From the NCBI GenBank assembly GCA_034189505.1, contig JAXHUR010000002.1, forward strand, positions 1-64,000: 64,000 nt of DNA, in the 5' to 3' direction. The notes beneath the pieces were generated by a model. The model did not search any database. It was not told the DNA's origin and saw only the letters and a program-made list of their open reading frames with translations. The DNA comes from Geoalkalibacter_A sp034189505 (GTDB lineage Bacteria > Desulfobacterota > Desulfuromonadia > Desulfuromonadales > Geoalkalibacteraceae). Positions 38,144 to 46,304 of this stretch are shown here, one piece after another (within the stretch, counting starts at the first letter, position 1; each line of letters begins with the position of its first letter). Made by a program: the position numbers and the translations under genes.

Positions 38144-39298
38144 TTGAGTAAGACAATCGACGATAAGAACGTACTTCGGAACGGAAACGAGTCCACCCGT
38201 CGCGGCGCATTCCTGGCCGGCATGAGTCACGAAATCCGCACCCCGCTCAACAGCCTGCTCAGCATGCTGCAGCTGCTCGATCAGGGAGAGCTGGACCCCG
38301 AGCAGCATGAAGCCGTGCATATTGCCCTCGATTCAGGTCGCTGCCTGCTGGAAATCGTCAATGACATCATGGATCTGGCACGTATCGAGATGGGTGAAAT
38401 CACTCTTAACGAGGAGCCTTTTGACGCAGCAGAGATTCTGCGCTCGGTCTCCGGCCTCTACCTTCCCGTCGCTGAAGACAAGGAGATCGATTTGCGCATC
38501 GATGCACAAACGGCCTCCCATCTCTGCCTGGGGGACGCCGCCCGCCTGCGCCAGATTTTCTTCAACCTTCTTGGACACGCCCTGCGCCACACGGATAACG
38601 GAAGGATTCAGGCCACCCTGTCGCAACGCCCGACCGGCGAAGGGACAATGCAACTCGACCTTCTGGTTTCCGTTTCGTCCCCTGAATCCGCCAGAGAATC
38701 GACGGCGTTTTCGCCGACTCCATGCACGCCGACAAATCGTGCATTTCAGGAAACCGGCCTTGGACTGCCCATCGCGCAGCGCCTGATCGAGTTGATGGGA
38801 GGGAAAATCACGCTTAAAGTCGTGGATACAAACGAAAGCGAAGCAAGGGTCGTTCTGCCCTGCGGGCAGGGTGTGCCCCTCACCTGCGAAGAATCCCTCG
38901 AAGAGGAAATCTCGCCCCTGCAGATCCTGCTGGTGGAGGATGACAAGGTCAATCAGCTGGCGACAAGGCGCCTGCTGAGCAGAGCAGGGCACAAGGTTGT
39001 CTCGACAGGTAACGGCGAAGAAGCACTGACGGCTCTGGAGCAGATCCGTTTCGACCTGATCCTCATGGACGGCGCCATGCCTCACCTCGACGGGCTTGAA
39101 ACCACGCGCCGCATCCGCGCCTCAAAGCGCCCCTATGCTGGAATTCCCATCATCGCCCTGACCGCCCATGCCCTGCAGGGGGATCGCGAGCGTTTTCTGG
39201 AAGCCGGGATGGATGGCTATCTTGCCAAACCTCTCGAGTTCGGAGAGTTCAACAAGACGGTGGTGCGCATAATGCGAAAAAATGATCAGATGAATTGA
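38144..39298 (+). CDS. hybrid kinase-receiver with degenerate ATPase domain
   Basis: 384 residues. An H-box SHEIRTPLNSLLSML is intact near residue 28. The ATPase half is eroded: the N-box reads NLLGHALRHTDNG, with His replacing the Mg-binding Asn, and the DTGIGI G1 loop is missing. The ETGLGLPIAQRL G2 motif persists. The C-terminal receiver (about 265-380) is intact, with LLVEDD, phospho-Asp in LILMDGAMPHLDG and AKPL. No transmembrane or sensory domain is present. TTG 38144 has GGAG 8 bases upstream; TTG 38126 is the alternative. It is probably a phosphorelay receiver or His-acceptor rather than an autokinase. Confidence 0.75.
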   Translation: MSKTIDDKNVLRNGNESTRRGAFLAGMSHEIRTPLNSLLSMLQLLDQGELDPEQHEAVHIALDSGRCLLEIVNDIMDLARIEMGEITLNEEPFDAAEILRSVSGLYLPVAEDKEIDLRIDAQTASHLCLGDAARLRQIFFNLLGHALRHTDNGRIQATLSQRPTGEGTMQLDLLVSVSSPESARESTAFSPTPCTPTNRAFQETGLGLPIAQRLIELMGGKITLKVVDTNESEARVVLPCGQGVPLTCEESLEEEISPLQILLVEDDKVNQLATRRLLSRAGHKVVSTGNGEEALTALEQIRFDLILMDGAMPHLDGLETTRRIRASKRPYAGIPIIALTAHALQGDRERFLEAGMDGYLAKPLEFGEFNKTVVRIMRKNDQMN

Positions 39299-39322
39299 CT
39301 GCGACAGGTCGTTTCGCTGCCG

Positions 39323-39658
39323 TTAAGGCCGCTTGCCGTCGCTGAGATAATCCCCCAGCAGCGAGCGGCTGTGTTCATCGTCGTGGCAATAGACACAGAG
39401 ATTCTCCCAATTGCTGCCGTCGGCGGGGTTGTGGTGGTGGTTGCCGTCCCTGTGATGCACCGTCAGCAGATGCAGGGTGTCGCGCTCGAATTCCCGGCCG
39501 CACTTGGCACAGATCCAGCCATGCAGTTTGAGGGAACGCTCGCGGTAATTGCTGCCTGAATCGCTTTCGGCTTTCATGCGCCGCACCATCTCATCGATCT
39601 CTTCCTGACTTTTGGCCGGCGCGGGGCGCGGGGCGCGCGGCCTGAAATGACGGGCCAT
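39323..39658 (-). CDS. YajD-family HNH nuclease
   Basis: 111 residues. An HNH fold is visible: CAKCGREF, then LTVHHRDGNHHHNP with the catalytic histidines, then NLCVYCHDDEH with the second Cys pair holding zinc. The N-terminus is proline-arginine-rich. The biological target of YajD is not established. GGAGG 6 bases upstream sets ATG 39658. It is 24 bases from, and convergent with, the hybrid kinase, and downstream of the cytochrome operon on the same strand, with a 183-base gap that holds no gene I can see. Confidence 0.85.
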   Translation of the reverse strand: MARHFRPRAPRPAPAKSQEEIDEMVRRMKAESDSGSNYRERSLKLHGWICAKCGREFERDTLHLLTVHHRDGNHHHNPADGSNWENLCVYCHDDEHSRSLLGDYLSDGKRP

Positions 39659-39841
39659 AGGTTTCCTCCGTTGCAATTTTTGCCTTTGATTCTAAATCCT
39701 GCCGTCGATTTCCGCCACCATTCTGGAGAAATCACCAAGAATCGTTCCGAAGCATGCCAAGACTGTGGGCAGTGAGCCGGGAGCGGCAGCCCAGCAAAAA
39801 GCAAGCGGCAGCCTTTCGAGCATATCTCCCTTCGGATCAAC

Positions 39842-40318
39842 TCATTGTCCCGGCAGTATCCAACCGTCCTGATTCAACCCGATATTCTCTATCTTGCCAG
39901 CGCGGAGATCTACGGTAAAGACATCTCCTCCCATCAACGGAATGAAATATACCAGATCCCCCGGCCGGGGTTTGCCCATGTCGCCACCTTTGGTCTGTCT
40001 CACAACGACGCCAAGGCAATATCGACCAGGGGGCGCAGTGAGAGAAAAAGAACCGTCGGGCAACAAGGCGGTCATGTATTCCGGGGGCGGGATGGTCTTC
40101 ATGCTCTGAAAGAGCGATGGCTGACAATTCGGCCAGAGGGCGGCGGTTCCGCGGTAATGCTCGATTCCAGGGTACTGAACCTTGCCGGTGACAGTCCCCT
40201 CTGACTCTGACCTTACGGGCAAGGCCTTCAACCCCGCTGCGAACAAAATCAAAAACAAAAATCCCAACCATAACGGAACTCTGGCAGTTGATCTATTGTT
40301 TGATATCTTCAAGGTCAC
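39842..40318 (-). CDS. small secreted protein with carboxypeptidase-regulatory-like domain
   Basis: 158 residues. An N-terminal hydrophobic stretch (residues 16-33) is a signal peptide or anchor. The remainder is one beta-sandwich domain starting GTVTGKVQYPG, with APPGRYCLGVVV and KPRPGDLVYFIP. The same pattern (Gly-Arg-Tyr, then Gly-Asp and an aromatic) occurs three times in the beta-helix protein of this operon, so the two are related by domain duplication. It is the last gene of the operon, and its ATG overlaps the stop of the propeller gene. Function unknown; it is probably exported with its partners. Confidence 0.65.
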   Translation of the reverse strand: MTLKISNNRSTARVPLWLGFLFLILFAAGLKALPVRSESEGTVTGKVQYPGIEHYRGTAALWPNCQPSLFQSMKTIPPPEYMTALLPDGSFSLTAPPGRYCLGVVVRQTKGGDMGKPRPGDLVYFIPLMGGDVFTVDLRAGKIENIGLNQDGWILPGQ

Positions 40319-41529
40319 TCCTTCCTGCTCTGAGAGGTGAAGGCGTAGAGTTTGCCGTCATTTGATCCGATGATGATCAATCCTTCGCCGGCGGCCGGTG
40401 AGATCGAGATCTTTCCACCCGTCGCGAACTGCCAGAGCTTCTGCCCGTCGTTCAGGGCGAAGGCATAGAACACGCCATCGTCTGAGCCGACATAGACGGT
40501 GTCTCCTACCACAAGAGGGGAGGAGTCGACTTTGCCGCCCGTTTCAGTGCGCCAGAGGATCGCCCCGGTCTTTCGGTCCATAGCCACCAACGCACGTCCG
40601 ATGCCGACGAGCAGATGATCGGGCGCGAGCGCCGGACTCGATTTGGAAAGATCGGTAAAAACCCTGGAGCCATGCTGAGGAGCCGGCGCAGGCGTTTTCC
40701 AGATCACCGCGCCGTTTTTTGCATCCAGAGCATAGACGTGATCGTCACGGACATGCGCATAGACCACAGATTCCGCAACAGCAGGCGTCGCATAAAGCTG
40801 GTGGGAAAGACCCTTGCGCCAATTAACGTTACCGCTTACTGCATCGATCGCGAACAGGGCGCTGTTCCTCAACCCATCGCTGCCGGTGTAAACCGTTCCT
40901 TCAGCAAACGCGGGGGAGGCATAGCTGCCTTCTGTCTGACTGTCAAGCAGCCAGAGTTGACGGCCGGTGGTAGTATCGAGCGCGCGGATTCGGCCATCAC
41001 AACCCCCGATAAACAGCTGTCCGTTTGCCGCGACGGGCGAAGACCTGACTCCACGGTAGCTGATGCGGCAGAACTCACGCACTCCCGATTCGACCTTCCA
41101 TATCAGCGTGCCATCGGCTGCATTGAGCGCATAGATGAAATTGTCGGTCGAACCGAAAAAGACCCGTCCTCCCGCGACCGCCGGTGTGGAGACGACTCGC
41201 CCTCTAGTGGCGAATTCCCACAGTTTTTCGCCTGACCCCGCGTCCAGGGCATATAAATAGCCATCATGTCCACCGACAAAGACCCGCCTTCCTGCCAATA
41301 CGGCTGAAGACAGTCCATCGTCAGCGGCGGGGAAAGCTTCGATGCGGTCGCGCCCGTGCCGAGTTGCAAATGTCCAAATCCTTTCCAGCGGCGGCTGTGG
41401 TCCATCAGAAAGATAGCCGGTGCGCTGAAGGTTGCCGCGAAACAGAGGAAAATCCTCAACCGAGGCTCCAATTACGCCAAACGGTGCAAAAAAGCTGAAG
41501 ATCAGAAAAAAAACAACGAAGGCTCGCAT
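40315..41529 (-). CDS. secreted eight-repeat PQQ-type beta-propeller protein
   Basis: 404 residues. A clear signal peptide (residues 1-22, ending GVIGA) is followed by eight PQQ-like blades, each built as V-(F/Y)-xG-x-D-G-xx-(Y)-ALD-xx-(S/T)-G-xx-LW. Examples are VFVGGHDGYLYALDAGSG and VYVGSDDGVFYAFALNDG. The eight repeats would close one propeller. Sugar-dehydrogenase or BamB-type proteins use this fold, but no catalytic PQQ residues can be assigned. It starts 26 bases after the permease gene, with only a weak GGAT ribosome site. I infer a periplasmic or surface scaffold of the operon product. Confidence 0.78.
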   Translation of the reverse strand: MRAFVVFFLIFSFFAPFGVIGASVEDFPLFRGNLQRTGYLSDGPQPPLERIWTFATRHGRDRIEAFPAADDGLSSAVLAGRRVFVGGHDGYLYALDAGSGEKLWEFATRGRVVSTPAVAGGRVFFGSTDNFIYALNAADGTLIWKVESGVREFCRISYRGVRSSPVAANGQLFIGGCDGRIRALDTTTGRQLWLLDSQTEGSYASPAFAEGTVYTGSDGLRNSALFAIDAVSGNVNWRKGLSHQLYATPAVAESVVYAHVRDDHVYALDAKNGAVIWKTPAPAPQHGSRVFTDLSKSSPALAPDHLLVGIGRALVAMDRKTGAILWRTETGGKVDSSPLVVGDTVYVGSDDGVFYAFALNDGQKLWQFATGGKISISPAAGEGLIIIGSNDGKLYAFTSQSRKE

Positions 41530-41555
41530 GACTAATCATCCGGGAATTATGGTGT

Positions 41556-42341
41556 TCAGGGCATAAAGCGGCGTGTCATCTGCCGCAGGGCGAACAGATA
41601 GAAAACCAGCGCAAAGCCGCCCAGCCAAAACACCTCGACCCACAGGCTCTCACACCATTGCCCGTACATCAACGCACGCGCCAGGGGAACCAGATGTGCA
41701 AGGGGAAAGAAATTGACCAGTGCCTCGACCCAGGGCCCCATCCCGTCAACCGGATAGAAAACTCCCGAGAAAAAGAACATGGGCGACAGGACCAGAGTAA
41801 AGTAGTAGTTGAACGACTCGTACCCCCGCGCCAGCGAGGTCACGATCATCCCCAGGCTGGCGAAAATCACGCCGGCGAAGAAGAGCAGGATCAGTGCGAG
41901 GATTCCCGGCCATGGCGCCGCGATGCCGAAAAACAGAGCAAGGAGCAGGACGGTGGCGCCACTCATCATCCCCTTGGTCACCGCCCACAGCATTTCGCCG
42001 GTTACGATCTCCTCGAAGGTCAGGGGCGCGAGCACCATGCTGGCATAGATTTTCTGATGGGCCATTTTGGTGAACACGCTGTAGGTGGCCTCGATGGTCG
42101 TACTGTACATGACCGATGACAGCATCAGTCCCGGGACCACAAAATCCAGGTAAGAGCGCCCTTCGATTTCTGGAATAACCGTACTCAGGCCATAACCGAG
42201 CCCTACGAAGTAAAAGAGGGGCTCGCCGATCACACCCACCAGACTGGTCTTCCAGGAGCGGCGCCAGACATGGGCGTTGCGCAGCCAGACCCAGCAAAAT
42301 CCCCAGCCGAACTCACCGGCCAAGACACGGTCCCCAACCAT
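41556..42341 (-). CDS. ABC-2 type transporter permease, NodJ-like
   Basis: 261 residues with about six hydrophobic segments and the ABC-2 signature region (FFFSGVFYPVDGMG between helices). The N-terminus carries the coupling region WRRSWKTSLVG. NodJ-type permeases export lipo-oligosaccharides or other hydrophobic carbohydrates. The ATG overlaps the stop of the ATPase gene by one base (TGATG). It has no resemblance to BtuC/FecCD importers, which matters because a BtuF-like protein precedes this pair. Confidence 0.85.
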   Translation of the reverse strand: MVGDRVLAGEFGWGFCWVWLRNAHVWRRSWKTSLVGVIGEPLFYFVGLGYGLSTVIPEIEGRSYLDFVVPGLMLSSVMYSTTIEATYSVFTKMAHQKIYASMVLAPLTFEEIVTGEMLWAVTKGMMSGATVLLLALFFGIAAPWPGILALILLFFAGVIFASLGMIVTSLARGYESFNYYFTLVLSPMFFFSGVFYPVDGMGPWVEALVNFFPLAHLVPLARALMYGQWCESLWVEVFWLGGFALVFYLFALRQMTRRFMP

Positions 42342-43078
42342 CAGAGCCTCCTCAGCGCCAGCGCGGAGACCACCTTGCGGTCTCTTCCGGGCTGCATGGC
42401 GGTCACAGAACCGACGTCTTTCACCCGGCCGTTTTCGAGCTGAGCCACCTGGTCGCAGAGAAGCTCGATCTCTGCCTGGTCATGGCTGGCGAGAAGAAGC
42501 GTCATCCCTTCACGCTTGAGGCGCAGCAGCATCGCCAGGTAACTTTCGCGGCTGGCATGATCGAGCCCCCGGCTGGGCTCATCGAGCAGCAGAATACGCG
42601 GCCGGGTCAGAAGAGCCCGCGCCAGAACCAGTCGCCGCCGCATGCCTCCGGAAAGATTCGTCACCGGATCGCTTGCCCTGGCTTCGAGCCCCATCTGCTG
42701 CAGCACTCGACGGGTGCGCCCGCAAGCTTCCCTGCTTGAGAGTCCGGCATAGCGACCATGGAACAACAGGTTATCACCTACATTCAGGTCACCGTCCAGC
42801 AGGTCGTCCTGAGGAACGATTCCCAGCAGCTTCCGCACATCCCTCGGCCTTTTACCGACATCGAGGGCTTCAACCGTAATCCGGCCGGAGCTGGGCCGCA
42901 GAAAACCGTAAATCATCTTCAGCGTCGTCGACTTGCCGGCGCCGTTGTCACCGGTCAGTCCGAAGCAGGTCCCCCGCCCCACGGCTAAACTGATTCCGTC
43001 CACCGCGCAGGTCCGGCCGAAAGTCTTCGTGACCTGGTGCAGAACCACGACAGATTCCTTGACCAGATCAATCGCCAT
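42341..43078 (-). CDS. ABC transporter ATPase, NodI-like
   Basis: 245 residues. Walker A GDNGAGKST, the Q-loop in GIVPQDDLLD, signature NLSGGMRRRL and Walker B ILLLDEPSRGLDHAS, followed by H-loop LLASHD, are all intact. The composition is like export-type ATPases (NodI, CcmA, DrrA). GAGG upstream supports ATG 43078; TTG 43096 would overlap more. The start overlaps the end of the BtuF-like gene by 11 bases, and the permease overlaps its stop. Confidence 0.88.
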   Translation of the reverse strand: MAIDLVKESVVVLHQVTKTFGRTCAVDGISLAVGRGTCFGLTGDNGAGKSTTLKMIYGFLRPSSGRITVEALDVGKRPRDVRKLLGIVPQDDLLDGDLNVGDNLLFHGRYAGLSSREACGRTRRVLQQMGLEARASDPVTNLSGGMRRRLVLARALLTRPRILLLDEPSRGLDHASRESYLAMLLRLKREGMTLLLASHDQAEIELLCDQVAQLENGRVKDVGSVTAMQPGRDRKVVSALALRRL

Positions 43079-43955
43079 GCCAGGCCTCAGGGACAATGAG
43101 CCGGGACAGAACCTGCAGCGCCTCTGCGATCCGGGGACCCGGACGGTTAATCACCACCATGTCGAAATCCTGAACGTCATAGAGTTGACTGTCGCGAACC
43201 GCGGCGATCTCTTTCCAACCCTCTCTTTTGGCGACCCCGGTCTTGTACTGAAAGGGATGGTCGATCAGAATCACATCGGGATCCCTCCGCACGATTTCAT
43301 CCGCGTCCACAACAAAATAGGGAGATTCGACGTCGTCGAAAATGGGACGGCCGCCGGCCAGACGCACCAGATCGGCCATAAACGACCCGCTCCCGATCGT
43401 ATAGAGCTTATGGGGGCCATCGACCTCGAGATAAACCTGGGGCCGGTCCCGATGGGGAAGATGGTTGACGGCAGAGGCCACCCGCGCGACCTGCCCGCGC
43501 AGGGTACGAACCAGTTCGGTCGCTTGTTCTGTGCGATCGCTGATTTCGCCAACCTTTGCGATCGCAGAGAAAACATCTTCCACGCTGTGGGCCGCCAGTG
43601 TCATGCTTTTGATTCCCTGTGCAGCGAGTGCGTCAATATCCTCTGGCCGCACCTGCTCGGAAAAAAGAACGAGGTCCGGCCCCCCTGCCGCCAACTTGTT
43701 CATATCGGGCAAATTGAAGTTTCCAAAACGCGGCTTGAGTTTAGCCGCAATGGGATAATCACACTGGCGCGATACCCCCACCAGCAGGTCTTCGGCACCA
43801 AGAGAGTAAAAAATTTCAGTGATTCCCGGGGACAGGGAAACGATGCGCGGTGATGCGGCACTTGCAATTCCCAGGAAAGAAAAAACACACATGGACACCA
43901 GAAAGCTCGTGATCAGGCGGAGTGCTGATTTCTTCAATTTTATTCCATTTTCCAT
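43068..43955 (-). CDS. BtuF-like periplasmic substrate-binding protein
   Basis: 295 residues. A signal peptide (about residues 10-31, ending IASA) is followed by RIVSLSPGITEIFYSLG and the LVGVSRQCDYP segment, the start of cobalamin/haem/siderophore-binding proteins with a helical backbone. The second lobe has GSFMADLVRLAGGRPIF and DVILIDHP. AAGGTG 5 bases upstream sets ATG 43955, which overlaps the end of the beta-helix gene by 16 bases. Ligand not identifiable; corrinoid, haem or iron chelate are all possible. No FecCD permease is nearby. Confidence 0.8.
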   Translation of the reverse strand: MENGIKLKKSALRLITSFLVSMCVFSFLGIASAASPRIVSLSPGITEIFYSLGAEDLLVGVSRQCDYPIAAKLKPRFGNFNLPDMNKLAAGGPDLVLFSEQVRPEDIDALAAQGIKSMTLAAHSVEDVFSAIAKVGEISDRTEQATELVRTLRGQVARVASAVNHLPHRDRPQVYLEVDGPHKLYTIGSGSFMADLVRLAGGRPIFDDVESPYFVVDADEIVRRDPDVILIDHPFQYKTGVAKREGWKEIAAVRDSQLYDVQDFDMVVINRPGPRIAEALQVLSRLIVPEAWHGD

Positions 43956-46237
43956 ACCATCACCTTGAGACCGGGAGAGCGACCGTCTTCGGAAACCTGC
44001 ACGCGCAGCAGTTGATTGTCGCCATGGTAGCTGTGCCATTCCCCCGGCCGTGGCGGCCCCCCATGGCCGGTGCGGGCGCCGACATAGTAGACACCTGGAG
44101 AATCCACCGGGATAAAAAAGCGCCCGGAATCATCCAGGGGTTGTGATCTGAAAGGGGGCAAAGCCCCTTCCGGGTACGGCTCGGTGAAAGCGAACGCATA
44201 AAGTCCCGCAGGGATCTCGCCTTCGGCGGCTTGCAGGATTCCCTGAATTCCCGATCGGTCTGAATTCGGCTGAGGCCAAGGGCGTGAATCGCGTGCCTTC
44301 TCCACCATGCTCAATGCCACCCGCAGAGAGTCGCCGCCTTTCAGAAGCAGAGGATTTCCTGCAAAATATCCAAAGTAATCGCCCGCCTTCAGAGGCCCGA
44401 GGCGATCCTCAGCGCGCTTGGCGGCCAGAAGAAAATAAGAACCGGGCGGCAGCTCCACCGAAAAGCTCCCGTCGCTGGCGGTGCCCGCCGGGACGGCTCC
44501 GCGCGGGCCGAACAGATCGGGACCGCGCAACTCTTTGGCAGACTTCGGATAAAAATAGATCATGGCCCCTTCCAGCGGATTGCCGGCAGCGGATACCGTG
44601 CCTTCGACCAGGGCGGTGCCGTTATCGTCCTTGCGGTCTTTATGCCATGGTTTCACAGGGGACACCGGCAGAGTCAGCTCAAGGGTCCCTCCATCGGGTA
44701 CCTGCAGGGGGTTGCCTCCGAAATACCCCTGGAAGTCTCCAGGGGACGGCATCCTGTCGGGAAACCGGGCTGAGGTCCTGCGAGCGACCAAATCATAACG
44801 GCCGGGGGCGAGATTCAAGGAAAAACACCCCGCGTCATCGGTCGGAGCGGAATAGGAAAAACCCTCTCCGTGGAATCCATTTTCCGCGCCGCGAAATACG
44901 TGAACCCGGGCTCCGGCCAACGGCTTTCCATCCAGAGTCACCTTTCCCCGGAGTCCGCCGCTCTGTCCGGAGCGCTTTCCCGCATTCTCACGGGGTGCCG
45001 TCAACCAGGGGGAGTAAGCGACCTGGTCGCGGGGAAAGGGTTTTTTCTGATAAAAGGTCTGCGGTTTGTCGAAGAAATCCTCGAAAATGGATATATCCGA
45101 ATTGCCCGCCGCCATTTCGTCCGAGGCCTTCTTTCCCCACCAATTGCGGCGCGCGTCGACTTTGTCGAACAGAATATCCTCACTCCCGGTATCGAAACCT
45201 TCTGCAACGTAAGGCGATGCAGCCCCGGACTCTGTCTCCGCCTCCAGAAGCTGCTGCCGATTCCCGGCGGGAAGCAGAGTTTCCACCTTTCGGGACTGAT
45301 TGTCGCCGAGGACAATGGCGAAACGGCGGTTATCCAGAATATGATTTCCCCGCAGGAAAGGATAACCGGAATAATTGCAGTAAACCCCGACCCCATTGTC
45401 AACGATACGGTTGCCGGTGATCTTGGGTGAGACCAGCTTTTCCACCCAGATGGCGGTGTCATTGCCGGTCAGATCGTTCCAGCGGATCTCGGGATGACTC
45501 TTCATCTCCACCAGGATGCCTTTACCGTGCCCTTCGACCAGGTTGTCCCGGATCAGAGGTGTTGCTCCCTGGAAGCAGACAATGCCTGCCTCGCCGTTCT
45601 GCTGAATGATATTGTGTAAAATCTCCGGAGCGCTGTTGAGGTTGCAGCGCAACCCTTCCTTGAGGTTGTCCTTGACCAGACAATGCGTAAGGCTGAAACC
45701 AGAGTTCTGGTTCCAGACGCAGGCGACGGTGTTGGCGGTGAACCGGCAGGCATATGCGCCCCCGACAAACGCCTTGAGCAGCGTCAACCCTGTTTCGTTT
45801 CTCTCCAGCACGCTGTCTTCCAGCACCAGCCTGGCGCGGGTTCCCTGAATACCGTGGCGGGCGAAAGAGATGCGCGCGTAGCGTATACGACTGGTATGTT
45901 CGCTTGTACCATTCAGAACAATCCCCTGCCAGTCGCCAGGCTGTCGATTCCGAGCGGCCGAAGTGAACACGACAGGTTCACTTTCGGTGCCCTGGGCGAC
46001 CAGCTTTCCCTGCACCACCAGGCTCAGCGGCCGGTTTTTGTGAGAGACGAAGCTGACTACGGTTCCAGGCTCCACCAGCAGGGTCGCTCCCGGCGCAACG
46101 ACAACATCTTCTTCGAACTGCAGCTGGCCTTGCCATACAGTATCTGTCTCGATGCGCAGTGCAAAAGCCTCCGTGGTGCCCATGGCAACAAGCAAAGCGA
46201 TCAACAATAGCTGCCACAGCAGGCGCATCTGTTTCAT
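43940..46237 (-). CDS. secreted right-handed beta-helix protein with three regulatory-like domains
   Basis: 765 residues. Signal peptide (residues 1-26, ending AFA). Residues 30-400 are parallel beta-helix rungs (NosD type), with repeated N-x-I/V and G-I units such as HNIIQQNGEAGIVCFQG and GNRIVDNGVGVYC. The C-terminal part holds three carboxypeptidase-regulatory-like domains (about 434-535, 537-650 and 663-760), each with the end motif GYFGGNPL, GYFAGNPLLL or SYHGDNQLLR. GGAG 9 bases upstream sets ATG 46237. I infer a cell-surface protein that binds or organises polymer or cytochrome; enzymatic activity is not evident. Confidence 0.8.
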   Translation of the reverse strand: MKQMRLLWQLLLIALLVAMGTTEAFALRIETDTVWQGQLQFEEDVVVAPGATLLVEPGTVVSFVSHKNRPLSLVVQGKLVAQGTESEPVVFTSAARNRQPGDWQGIVLNGTSEHTSRIRYARISFARHGIQGTRARLVLEDSVLERNETGLTLLKAFVGGAYACRFTANTVACVWNQNSGFSLTHCLVKDNLKEGLRCNLNSAPEILHNIIQQNGEAGIVCFQGATPLIRDNLVEGHGKGILVEMKSHPEIRWNDLTGNDTAIWVEKLVSPKITGNRIVDNGVGVYCNYSGYPFLRGNHILDNRRFAIVLGDNQSRKVETLLPAGNRQQLLEAETESGAASPYVAEGFDTGSEDILFDKVDARRNWWGKKASDEMAAGNSDISIFEDFFDKPQTFYQKKPFPRDQVAYSPWLTAPRENAGKRSGQSGGLRGKVTLDGKPLAGARVHVFRGAENGFHGEGFSYSAPTDDAGCFSLNLAPGRYDLVARRTSARFPDRMPSPGDFQGYFGGNPLQVPDGGTLELTLPVSPVKPWHKDRKDDNGTALVEGTVSAAGNPLEGAMIYFYPKSAKELRGPDLFGPRGAVPAGTASDGSFSVELPPGSYFLLAAKRAEDRLGPLKAGDYFGYFAGNPLLLKGGDSLRVALSMVEKARDSRPWPQPNSDRSGIQGILQAAEGEIPAGLYAFAFTEPYPEGALPPFRSQPLDDSGRFFIPVDSPGVYYVGARTGHGGPPRPGEWHSYHGDNQLLRVQVSEDGRSPGLKVMVWKME

Positions 46238-46304
46238 AGTGGTTACTCCCGGCATTTTTTGACGTTGCCGCTTTTGTAGCAAAAGTAGTGCCGGTTTTCG
46301 GGAC

